Shown in pieces: positions 30,394 to 38,315 of a stretch of DNA of 64,000 bases. Origin of the DNA: Flavobacterium sp. W4I14. GTDB taxonomy: Bacteria; Bacteroidota; Bacteroidia; Sphingobacteriales; Sphingobacteriaceae. The notes under the pieces were generated by a model. It had not been told where the DNA came from. It did not search any database and saw nothing but the letters and a program-made list of their open reading frames with translations. The position numbers and the translations under genes are program-made. The stretch covers positions 558,001 through 622,000 of the forward strand of contig JAUSZU010000001.1 in assembly GCA_030817875.1 (NCBI GenBank), written 5' to 3'. Position 1 is the stretch's first letter. Every line of letters starts with the position of its first letter.

Positions 30394-31482
30394 TCAAAAA
30401 TTTTTTAATGCATCACTTGAGCCAGGGATAATCCCTTTCTGCTTCATTTTGGAAAGAAACACTTTGAGTTTTAGTTTTTCATTGTCGGAATTGAATGGCT
30501 GGCCGTCTCCGTTTAGGAGTTCTCCGCCCAATCTTTTCTGGCAATATTTTGCTGCCTCCACCATGATTTCAAATATATTTTCCGGGTCTGCGCTTCGCGC
30601 TATGGAGAAACCAAAAATAAGATCATTGGGGTTCATGTTACCAGCTCGAATTTCTTCGGGTAAGAAATAGTTTGGCGCGGTAGATGTCCATACGCTAAAA
30701 TGTTCATCTCCACCATAATCGTGTGTATTGATCCAATGAAATAGGTCGCCATCTCCCCAACTTAGCCCAACACTTTGTAAGGCATCCCAAGCAGAAGTTC
30801 CTTTAAAAGGTTGTTTCACTTGGAGGATTATAATCGCATCTAAATTGAATTCTTGATGTAGTTGAACGATTTTTTTTGCTTTGGCAATTGCATGCTCTGT
30901 TGTCTCAGTTTTTTCGAACTGAAGTTTATCAGAGAACTTTTTAGCGCGTTTTTGCAATTCAGCTATGTAGCCTTCTAATTTTTTTTGATATTGATCAAGG
31001 CTTTCTGTGTTGTAAGTATCTAAGAGATTAATTGCAATTTCAATTTTATTGAAATAATCTGGGGCATCGCCGGCATCTGCAAAAGACCATCTGTGATTCT
31101 TTACAGAATAGCCATAAATAGTGGATGGGTATTTTGTTCTCCATTCATAATCAAATAGTTTTGCAATGTCATTCTTACTAAAGTCCCCGCCGTTTACTTT
31201 TATCAACTTGATGACCCACTCGCGTTTAGGATCAGCACTGTAGTCTTCATTCTTCATCTCGTTGTTTTTGGCTGGAAATGACAGCTTTGTTGTGTCAAGA
31301 ATGTATGATGCATCTTCCGAAACACCATCCAGATTTAGTGCTTTAAGCCGTTTATTGCTTTCCAGTTCAGTAGAAATAAAGTATTTGTCAGAATCTCCAG
31401 CATTTTTCTTATTTGTTATGAAATAAGCTAAAATACTTAAAACAATAATGGCTAAAGCAATAAATAGTATAGTTCTTTTCAT
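30394..31482 (-). CDS. Membrane-anchored protein with ZipA C-terminal-like domain
   Basis: 362 residues: one N-terminal membrane segment (4-22), a charged linker and helical region (about 40-210, with a Lys/Glu-rich coiled stretch at 160-205), and a C-terminal domain (about 215-350). The last resembles the FtsZ-binding domain of ZipA: DAIIILQV is followed by ALQSVGLSWGDGDLFHW, then FSVW, LIFGFSIARSADPENIF and GGELLNGDGQPF, in the same order as in the E. coli protein as I recall it. ZipA is an inner-membrane division protein known mainly from gammaproteobacteria, so this may be a distant homologue with another role. It overlaps the upstream oxidoreductase by 4 bases (ATGA), implying translational coupling. 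No FtsZ-related gene is nearby. Confidence 0.6.
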   Translation of the reverse strand: MKRTILFIALAIIVLSILAYFITNKKNAGDSDKYFISTELESNKRLKALNLDGVSEDASYILDTTKLSFPAKNNEMKNEDYSADPKREWVIKLIKVNGGDFSKNDIAKLFDYEWRTKYPSTIYGYSVKNHRWSFADAGDAPDYFNKIEIAINLLDTYNTESLDQYQKKLEGYIAELQKRAKKFSDKLQFEKTETTEHAIAKAKKIVQLHQEFNLDAIIILQVKQPFKGTSAWDALQSVGLSWGDGDLFHWINTHDYGGDEHFSVWTSTAPNYFLPEEIRAGNMNPNDLIFGFSIARSADPENIFEIMVEAAKYCQKRLGGELLNGDGQPFNSDNEKLKLKVFLSKMKQKGIIPGSSDALKNF

Positions 31483-32456
31483 GATTTATTTCCCGTAAAA
31501 TTATCCATTAACTTCATGGTAATCAACGCATCTTCACCACTGCATGGATTTTTTCCTTTGCCTAAAAAGTAATCAACTACTTTTTCAATCATGGGTTGTT
31601 GCACATGCTGCAAAGGCTCAAATATAAATTCTTCTTTTTGATTAGTAGTAACGGTGATTTTATTGCCAAACATCGGGAAACTGATATTACCTTTTGAACC
31701 ATAAACTAGACAACTATCGGCTTGATCTTGTGCGGCAACAGAGAAACACCAGGTGCCGCTGAAAACAACGCCATTTTCGAAAAGGATATTGCCTGCAACC
31801 AGATCATCCACCCCGGTGTTCTTCTGTTGGCTGGTGGCAACGCCCATGGCATTTTTTACGGCACCGAAATAATAAGTCATGAGATCTAATTGATGTGGGG
31901 CCAGATCATGAAATAAACCACCACCAGAAATAGCTGGATTGATCCGCCAATTATCGGCTGTTTTGGCAATTAGCGCAGGGTTAGGTGACTGGAGCATTTT
32001 TAACCGGACTAAACGAACATCACCAATGGTATTTGCTGCCAGCAATGCTTTAACTTTTAAGAACATTGGTTGTGCGCGGCGATAATGGGCTACGCAAAGC
32101 TTTATCTTTAGCTGATTAGCGGCATCGGTCATACGTTGAGCAGCATTAGCATCTAAAGTCATGGGTTTTTCTACATATACTGGCTTGCCAGCTTTTAAAG
32201 CCTCGATGGTATAAGCTTCGTGTTGTAGAGGTGGAGTAGCAATGTAAATGGCATTAACCTCAGGATCGTTAATCAGTTGAGCGGCATTATCATACCATTT
32301 AGGTACTTGATGCCGTTTGGCATAATCTGCTGCTTTGGTACCATCGCGACGCATTACGGCCACCAATTTGGAATTGGCTACTTTATTAAATGCTGGTCCG
32401 CTTTTTACTTCGGTCACATCCCCACAGCCAATAATTCCCCATCTGATTTCTTCCAT
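31479..32456 (-). CDS. Gfo/Idh/MocA-family oxidoreductase
   Basis: 325 residues, cytoplasmic. The Rossmann fold starts with WGIIGCGDV (6-14), followed by NAIYIATPPLQHEAY and the family signature VYVEKPMTL (about 92-100), where EKP contributes the conserved Lys of the active site. The C-terminal half shows the GGGLFHDLAPHQLDLM segment typical of the dimerisation/substrate domain. Members oxidise or reduce sugars and cyclitols with NAD(P). The gene overlaps by 4 bases with the downstream ZipA-like gene. Substrate is not predictable from this sequence. Confidence 0.9.
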   Translation of the reverse strand: MEEIRWGIIGCGDVTEVKSGPAFNKVANSKLVAVMRRDGTKAADYAKRHQVPKWYDNAAQLINDPEVNAIYIATPPLQHEAYTIEALKAGKPVYVEKPMTLDANAAQRMTDAANQLKIKLCVAHYRRAQPMFLKVKALLAANTIGDVRLVRLKMLQSPNPALIAKTADNWRINPAISGGGLFHDLAPHQLDLMTYYFGAVKNAMGVATSQQKNTGVDDLVAGNILFENGVVFSGTWCFSVAAQDQADSCLVYGSKGNISFPMFGNKITVTTNQKEEFIFEPLQHVQQPMIEKVVDYFLGKGKNPCSGEDALITMKLMDNFTGNKS

Positions 32457-32530
32457 TATATAATCGATTTAAAAGCTGAATTTAGAAAATATTGTCTGGA
32501 AACTATGCTTGATCGATAGAAAGCTTTGTA

Positions 32531-32608
32531 AAAAAGAAAAGGGATTCACTTTGGGAGTGATCCCTAATCAACTAACCAAACAAACTATTCCGGAAACCAC
32601 GCCGGAAT
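32531..32608 (-). other. Two hairpins upstream of the oxidoreductase operon
   Basis: GGGATTCACT/AGTGATCCC (32541-32565) forms a stem with one bulge. Read on the minus strand it is followed by TTTTCTTTTTT, so it looks like an intrinsic terminator. ATTCCGG/CCGGAAT (32587-32608) makes a second hairpin before it. Both lie in the 276-bp space before the minus-strand operon, so they may end a short leader or small RNA, or attenuate the operon. No gene is seen in this gap. Confidence 0.45.
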
Positions 32609-32720
32609 CAATTTATAAACGAAAGAATTAGGAGATTGTTTTAACGGCTTTGTCTATTTAGTGTATTTTTTTTAGAAAGAAAAATAAAACCTTTATCCGG
32701 AATTATAGCCTCCCTTTTTT

Positions 32721-32728
32721 TAGCTTTG
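32721..32728 (+). promoter_or_regulatory. Perfect -7 box directly before a start codon
   Basis: TAGCTTTG matches TAnnTTTG exactly and ends 4 bases before the ATG at 32733. The predicted transcription start is at or next to the ATG. The upstream -33 element is weak (TTTA at 32692-32695, 25 bases away). Confidence 0.5.
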
Positions 32729-32732
32729 TACT

Positions 32733-32930
32733 ATGCAAAATCTTCCCAAGAAACTTCAGATTGATCTTATAGAACTAAAGGCAAAATATGCCTTTATTAT
32801 GGATGAACTTGAAGTAACATTTGCAGATGCTTACCTGTCGAAATTGCAAGCTAAACAACGCCTGGCCGAGCAGATGATGATTGAAATGGAAAGGATACTG
32901 AGCAGCGAGGACGGAGCGTATGAAAACTAA
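32733..32930 (+). CDS. Small helical protein of unknown function
   Basis: 65 residues, with no signal peptide and no Cys. The sequence is strongly alpha-helical, with heptad-like spacing of Leu, Ile and Met (LQIDLIELKAKYAFIMDELE, then LSKLQAKQRLAEQMMIEMER), so a short coiled coil is likely. No family recognised. It has a clear -7 box at 32721-32728 and is convergent with the sigma factor gene, whose stop lies 9 bases away. The next in-frame Met is residue 23 and would remove a third of the protein. Confidence 0.55.
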   Translation: MQNLPKKLQIDLIELKAKYAFIMDELEVTFADAYLSKLQAKQRLAEQMMIEMERILSSEDGAYEN

Positions 32931-32939
32931 TTGATTAAA

Positions 32940-33602
32940 CTAAATTAGTGGGTACAACAATAGCGACTCAATAAGGAAATGAATATTTCTGTCTGTTGAA
33001 GGGTTTTGTGCCGCATAAAAATAAACCAATCCGCTAATAAAGAGATAGTTTTTGATATTAACCCGAAGGTGATGAAGCGCTGCGGTTATCTGATTTTCGA
33101 CGCTTCGTTTAGAAATATTAAGTTTCTCGGCAATTTCGCCATTTGTTAAATTTTCTTCCCTGCTCATTAAGAAAATTTCCCTGCAACGTTTGGGTAACAT
33201 CCGTAAATATCCGCTAATCTGTGTTTTTAGTGCCGATACATTGAGCCATTCCTCGCCGCTATTAATGGCATAGACCGATTCGTTTTCCAAATTTTCATCA
33301 GTAAAAATTACACTTCCTGCTAAGTTTTTACCTCTGATCACCTTATACACGTGATACCTTGCTGCGGCTTTAAGGTAACTCTTAAAATCCCTGATTTCGA
33401 GCACTTCTCTTTTGAGCCATATATTGAGAAAAATATCCTGTACAATGTTTTCGCACTCATTTTCATCCTGCAAATAGTGTGAAGCTGTAGCGATTAAGGT
33501 AGGGAAGTACCGATCAAATAATATTTTAAATGCTTTTTGATCCCCGAATTTAATGGCCTCCCATAATTCGCGCTCGTTTGCCTCTAGATGGATAGGTTTC
33601 AT
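32940..33602 (-). CDS. ECF sigma-70 factor, FecI/Bacteroidota type
   Basis: 220 residues. Region 2 covers about 25-90 (AFKILFDRYFPTLIATASHY, then ENIVQDIFLNIWLKRE). Region 4 covers about 130-185 (LRMLPKRCREIFLMSREENL followed by SNGEIAEKL-like NGEIAEKLNISKRSVENQI and ALHHLR). This arrangement is typical of sigma factors that pair with a FecR-like anti-sigma and a SusC/FecA transducer. The partner FecR gene is divergent, 160 bases away, rather than downstream. The last 30 residues are a hydrophobic tail (YLFISGLVYFYAA) often seen in this subgroup. Expected target is the STN-SusC operon at 34937. Confidence 0.93.
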   Translation of the reverse strand: MKPIHLEANERELWEAIKFGDQKAFKILFDRYFPTLIATASHYLQDENECENIVQDIFLNIWLKREVLEIRDFKSYLKAAARYHVYKVIRGKNLAGSVIFTDENLENESVYAINSGEEWLNVSALKTQISGYLRMLPKRCREIFLMSREENLTNGEIAEKLNISKRSVENQITAALHHLRVNIKNYLFISGLVYFYAAQNPSTDRNIHFLIESLLLYPLI

Positions 33603-33762
33603 TTATGCAAAGTTCATTGATCAAGATAAAGAATTTGTTAAGCTAATATAAATATTTTGAACGATACCTTAATTCTCAATCATTTTAGGCTTGTTGAATA
33701 TTTTTTTTTAAAAATATGTGTGTGTGGGTGGAGTTGTGGCTCTATGATGAAAAGCGCTTCAC

Positions 33763-34881
33763 ATGACAAAACAGGAGTATATTATTCTCTATCAAAAATC
33801 ACTTCAAGGAAAGTGTACGCCAGAAGAAATAGAAAGCTTAAATGCTTACGAAGATGATTTCGAACTGATTGAAAGTACAAAGCCGGGTGGCGAGCAGGCC
33901 GAACGCATATTCTTGCAGATCATGGAAACTGCTGGTGAACGCAAGCGTATAAAACCATTTACACTATGGACGAAGATAGCTGCAGCAGCGGCAATATTGG
34001 TTTTTATTGTCTCCGCAATTTTTTACTTCAATACTAACCATAAAAGTAACGAGAATGTAGTGGTATTAAACCATGCAAAACCGATCAAACCTGGTTCTGA
34101 TAAAGCGATACTTACACTTGGTAACGGACAGCAGGTTGTACTAAATACTGCGGCTCAAGGACAAATAGCTTCAGAAAATGGTACTGCCATCAATAAAACC
34201 GCTGATGGAACATTGGCTTACGATGTTAATTCCGAAGCATCAGAAGAAGTGGTATTTAATACGGTATCGATTCCAAAAGGAGGACAATATTCATTGGTGC
34301 TTCCTGATGGTTCTAAAGTTTGGTTAAATGCTGCCAGTTCGATCCGATTTCCAACACGGTTTTCGGGCAACAGTCGTGAGGTAGAACTCGATGGTGAGGC
34401 CTATTTTGAGGTAGCAAAGAATAAACAAATGCCTTTTTATGTAAAAGCGCAGGATATGAAGCTAAAGGTACTCGGTACACATTTTAATATAATGGCCTAT
34501 AAAGACGAAGCTTTTATTAAAACAACACTATTGGAAGGAAAAGTGATGCTTACATCAGCTTCAGCCATTACTTATCTTAAACCTGGCGAGGAAGGGGTTT
34601 TATATGAGAATAAGTTTACGGTGAACAAAGCAGATATAGAGCAGACCATGGCTTGGAAGAACGGCTATTTCGTGTTTAATGAAGAAAATTTATCATCAGT
34701 AATGCGCAAAATTTCGAGATGGTATGATATAGATATTGTATACAATACCCATAATAACAAATTATCATATACAGGTTCGGTATCGAAGTTTAAAGATATT
34801 TCTGAGGTACTAAAAGTGCTCAGTCTTACAGGAACGGTAAAATTCAACATTGCAGAAAGGAGGGTAACAGTTATCAACTAA
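33763..34881 (+). CDS. FecR-family anti-sigma factor
   Basis: 372 residues. A cytoplasmic N-terminal domain (1-65, where the sigma factor binds) precedes one membrane segment (about 70-90, IAAAAAILVFIVSAIFYF). The periplasmic FecR domain (about 165-265) has GGQYSLVLPDGSKVWLNAAS and FEVAKNKQMPFYV, and the DUF4974-like end (about 295-370) has KISRWYDIDIVY and FNIAERRVTVI. FecR proteins sense the substrate-loaded SusC/FecA transducer via its STN domain and then release the sigma factor. It is 55 bases upstream of the STN-SusC gene, supporting that circuit. Confidence 0.95.
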   Translation: MTKQEYIILYQKSLQGKCTPEEIESLNAYEDDFELIESTKPGGEQAERIFLQIMETAGERKRIKPFTLWTKIAAAAAILVFIVSAIFYFNTNHKSNENVVVLNHAKPIKPGSDKAILTLGNGQQVVLNTAAQGQIASENGTAINKTADGTLAYDVNSEASEEVVFNTVSIPKGGQYSLVLPDGSKVWLNAASSIRFPTRFSGNSREVELDGEAYFEVAKNKQMPFYVKAQDMKLKVLGTHFNIMAYKDEAFIKTTLLEGKVMLTSASAITYLKPGEEGVLYENKFTVNKADIEQTMAWKNGYFVFNEENLSSVMRKISRWYDIDIVYNTHNNKLSYTGSVSKFKDISEVLKVLSLTGTVKFNIAERRVTVIN

Positions 34882-34936
34882 ATTTTTGCCCTAAACAACA
34901 AAACGGATTAACCACCCACTAAACAAACCATACAAA

Positions 34937-37900
34937 ATGAATTTTTTTTATTTAAAAAGAACCAGGCTGAGTTCCATGTTTCAACCACTTAAAGTGATGC
35001 GATTAACGATTGCCCTATTATTAATCTTCTGCGTCCAGGTAAGAGCATCTCTTTATGCACAGAAGATAAACTTTTCGCTAAAAGGAGCTTCATTGAAAGA
35101 AATTTTTCAGGAAATCAAAAAACAGAGTGGATATGATTTTTTATACAACAACGAAATGATCGGTGAGGCCGGAACTTTCAATGTAACGGTAAAAGATATG
35201 ACTATACAGCAGGTAATGGACAAAAGTCTTGAAAACCTGCCACTTAGCTATGCCATAGAACAGCACACCATTGTAATTACCAAAAAAGCACCACCGCAAA
35301 AGCTTGATATTAAGGGAAGTATAACGGATGAAAACGGAGCAGCAATACCTGGAGCAAGTATTGTGAACGAAAGTTCTAAAAAAGCAGTGTCGTCTGATGA
35401 CATGGGACGATTTAGTATTGTAGCTTTTGCTGGCGATAAAATAAAGGTACGGATGGTAGGTTATGAAGATTTCAGCTTCACCATTGGAAATCAAACAACG
35501 TATACCATCAGTTTAAAACCGTCAACCGTTGGGCTGAATGATGTGGTTATAGTTGGTTATGGAACGCAGCGCAAAGCAAATGTTACAGGAGCCATATCGC
35601 AGATTGATGCCAAGGTTTTGGAAGACAGACCTATTACGGCAGTTTCCACAGGTTTACAAGGTACCATTACCGGGCTTACCACTATTGGCGGTAGCGGGCA
35701 ACCAGGTGCTACACATTCGGCATTAAGGATAAGAGGAACAGGAACCACCAATAATCCAAATCCTTTTGTATTGATTGATGGTGTACCAGGTGATATGAAC
35801 TGGATTAATCCTGATGATATAGAAAGCGTAACGGTACTTAAAGATGCAGCATCTTCATCAATATATGGCTCCAGGGCTGCAAACGGTGTAATTTTGGTTA
35901 CCACTAAAAAAGGTAAGTTTAATCAGAAAGCCACTATTTCGTATAACGGTTATTATGGCTTTCAAACCCCAACGCGTTTGCCCAAAATGTTAGGTTCAGT
36001 TGATTATATGACACTGCTTGGCGAGGCACAGATAAATGCAGGCCTGCCAAAATCGTATACGGATGCACAGATTGAGGTAGCACGGAACGGTTCTGATCCT
36101 AATTATTTTGCCAACACCAACTGGACAGATGCATTGATTAAAGATTATGCTCCTCAACAGAACCATAGCATTAATGTGCAGGGAGGAAGCAGCGATTTTA
36201 ATTATTATTTTTCTTACGGAAGAGAAAATCAGGATGGCCTAATCGCTGGAGATCAATATAAGTTTGCAAAAAACAATGCCAGGATAAAACTATCAGCTTT
36301 AAAGCTACTTTCCCTATTGGATGTTGATGTGAATTTGGGCTATCTAGATCGTAACCAAAACCAGCCTGCTGCCGATACTGAAGGTGGAGGAGGTGCTATT
36401 TATACGGCATTTACCAGTTCACCATTAACACCTGTACGGTTTACCACTGGTACCTGGGGTTATGGTGGGGGGTCTAGTAACCCATTAGCTATTGCAACAG
36501 ATGGCGGTTTCAATAATTTTTTCTCTAAAGAATTTACCTCCAACATTACCGGGACCTTGCATCTACTAAAAGGTTTGGATATTAAATCGCAATATGGTTT
36601 AATTGCCAGTTCTCAAAAAAGAAGAACATTTAATCGGAGGATCGATTATTTCAATCCAGCTACCAATGCCATTATTTACACCACCAGTCCGAATAATTCG
36701 CTGAGAGAAGTTGCCACGACTACCACCTTGCAAAATTTCTCAATGCAGGCAGATTATACCCTTAATTTAGACGAACATCACATCAAACTGCTGGGCGGTT
36801 ATCAGCAAGAAACTTACCGTTTTGATGCTTTTACTGCTGCTAAAACCAATTTGGTTAGCGACGATGTCCCTGTGCTGAATATTGGATCACTGAATCCAAC
36901 GGCAACAGGTGATGCTTATCAATATGCTTTACAATCACTTTTTTCGAGGGCTAACTACGATTATGCCGGAAAGTACCTGATAGAGTTTAATATGCGCTAT
37001 GATGGATCTTCGCGATATGCACCTGGGAAAAAATGGGGTGTGTTTCCTTCAGTTTCTGCAGGCTGGAGATTTAGCGAAGAAGGCTTTATAAAAGACAATA
37101 GCCAGTCCTGGTTTAGCGATGGTAAAATCCGCGCTTCTTATGGATCGTTGGGTAACCAGTATGGAGCAGATGGCCCAGCTTATTCTGAATGGTATCCATA
37201 TATTAAAGTATTAACCAGTGTGGGTACCATGCCAATTGGTAATATCCTGACTACTGGTTTTGCCCAGACTATACTTTCCAATCCATTGTTAAGATGGGAA
37301 AAAGCCACGATGCTCAATGTGGGTGTGGATCTGGCCTTTTTTAATAACCGACTTACTTTTACCGGAGATATTTTTAATAAAAAGACGGTAGATATTCAAC
37401 TTAAAGTGCCACAGCCTGATGTAATAGGCCTTACCGTTCCTGATCAGAATGCAGGTGCCATATCAAATAAAGGATATGAATTGAGCCTGGGTTGGAACGA
37501 TAAAATCGGAAATTTTAAATATGGCATTACCGGACAGTTTTTTGATATCAAAAATACCGTTACCGATTTGGGTGGCGTTCCACCAACCATTGGCGATAGG
37601 ATCCGTCAGGTAGGGCAACCGCTTGATGCTTTTTATGGTTACCGAACAGATGGATTAGCACAAGAGGCTGATTTTACAAAAGACGCAGCAGGAAAATACG
37701 TACCAAAGTTTCCCATCTTTGCTGCAGATGCGGGAAAAGTGGCACCTGGCGACCTTAAATACCGTGATTTGAATGGCGATGGTTTGATTAGTGCCGATTT
37801 AGACCGAGAGGTAATCGGGGATGCTTACCCTAGGTATAATTATTCTTTCAGGGTAGATGCTGCTTATCATAATTTTGATCTGAGTGTGTTTTTACAAGGT

Positions 37901-38308
37901 GTGGGCATGGCAAATGGCTACATTACCGGAGTGGGCTTACATGCTTATAATGCCGATGCTGCATTTCCTCAAGAAGTGCATATGGATAGGTGGACCCCGC
38001 AAAATACAGGAGGTTCATACCCGCGTTTCGTGTATAAAGATACCCGTAACACCGGAAGATTGGCCGATTATTGGTTACAGGATGCCGCTTATTTAAGGGT
38101 AAAAAACCTGCAGTTGGGTTATACCATTCCCGGAAATTTCTTGCAGAAGATCCACATAGACAGGCTAAGGGTTTACGCCTCGGCTGATAACTTGTTTACC
38201 GATACCAATTTCTTTTATGCTTACGATCCCGAATCGCAGGCAACCAGCGGCGGATTATACCCTCAAGTTAAAACGTTCATTTTCGGTCTATCGATTAAGT
38301 TAAAATAA
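34937..38308 (+). CDS. susC-like: SusC/RagA-family TonB-dependent transducer 3, with STN domain
   Basis: 1123 residues with a long signal region (cleavage near residue 41). The STN domain (about 43-115) has FSLKGASLKEIFQEIKKQSG and the closing ITKK. It is followed by a CarboxypepD_reg-like domain (about 122-200, GSITDENGAAIPGASI), the VVIVGYGTQRKANVTGAI transition, and a plug with ALRIRGTGTTNNPNPFVLI. The barrel ends with IFGLSIKLK. The STN domain allows signalling to the FecR partner encoded just upstream, so this transporter probably controls its own expression through the sigma factor at 32940. It precedes its SusD by 7 bases. Confidence 0.96.
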   Translation: MNFFYLKRTRLSSMFQPLKVMRLTIALLLIFCVQVRASLYAQKINFSLKGASLKEIFQEIKKQSGYDFLYNNEMIGEAGTFNVTVKDMTIQQVMDKSLENLPLSYAIEQHTIVITKKAPPQKLDIKGSITDENGAAIPGASIVNESSKKAVSSDDMGRFSIVAFAGDKIKVRMVGYEDFSFTIGNQTTYTISLKPSTVGLNDVVIVGYGTQRKANVTGAISQIDAKVLEDRPITAVSTGLQGTITGLTTIGGSGQPGATHSALRIRGTGTTNNPNPFVLIDGVPGDMNWINPDDIESVTVLKDAASSSIYGSRAANGVILVTTKKGKFNQKATISYNGYYGFQTPTRLPKMLGSVDYMTLLGEAQINAGLPKSYTDAQIEVARNGSDPNYFANTNWTDALIKDYAPQQNHSINVQGGSSDFNYYFSYGRENQDGLIAGDQYKFAKNNARIKLSALKLLSLLDVDVNLGYLDRNQNQPAADTEGGGGAIYTAFTSSPLTPVRFTTGTWGYGGGSSNPLAIATDGGFNNFFSKEFTSNITGTLHLLKGLDIKSQYGLIASSQKRRTFNRRIDYFNPATNAIIYTTSPNNSLREVATTTTLQNFSMQADYTLNLDEHHIKLLGGYQQETYRFDAFTAAKTNLVSDDVPVLNIGSLNPTATGDAYQYALQSLFSRANYDYAGKYLIEFNMRYDGSSRYAPGKKWGVFPSVSAGWRFSEEGFIKDNSQSWFSDGKIRASYGSLGNQYGADGPAYSEWYPYIKVLTSVGTMPIGNILTTGFAQTILSNPLLRWEKATMLNVGVDLAFFNNRLTFTGDIFNKKTVDIQLKVPQPDVIGLTVPDQNAGAISNKGYELSLGWNDKIGNFKYGITGQFFDIKNTVTDLGGVPPTIGDRIRQVGQPLDAFYGYRTDGLAQEADFTKDAAGKYVPKFPIFAADAGKVAPGDLKYRDLNGDGLISADLDREVIGDAYPRYNYSFRVDAAYHNFDLSVFLQGVGMANGYITGVGLHAYNADAAFPQEVHMDRWTPQNTGGSYPRFVYKDTRNTGRLADYWLQDAAYLRVKNLQLGYTIPGNFLQKIHIDRLRVYASADNLFTDTNFFYAYDPESQATSGGLYPQVKTFIFGLSIKLK

Positions 38309-38315
38309 ACTACCC

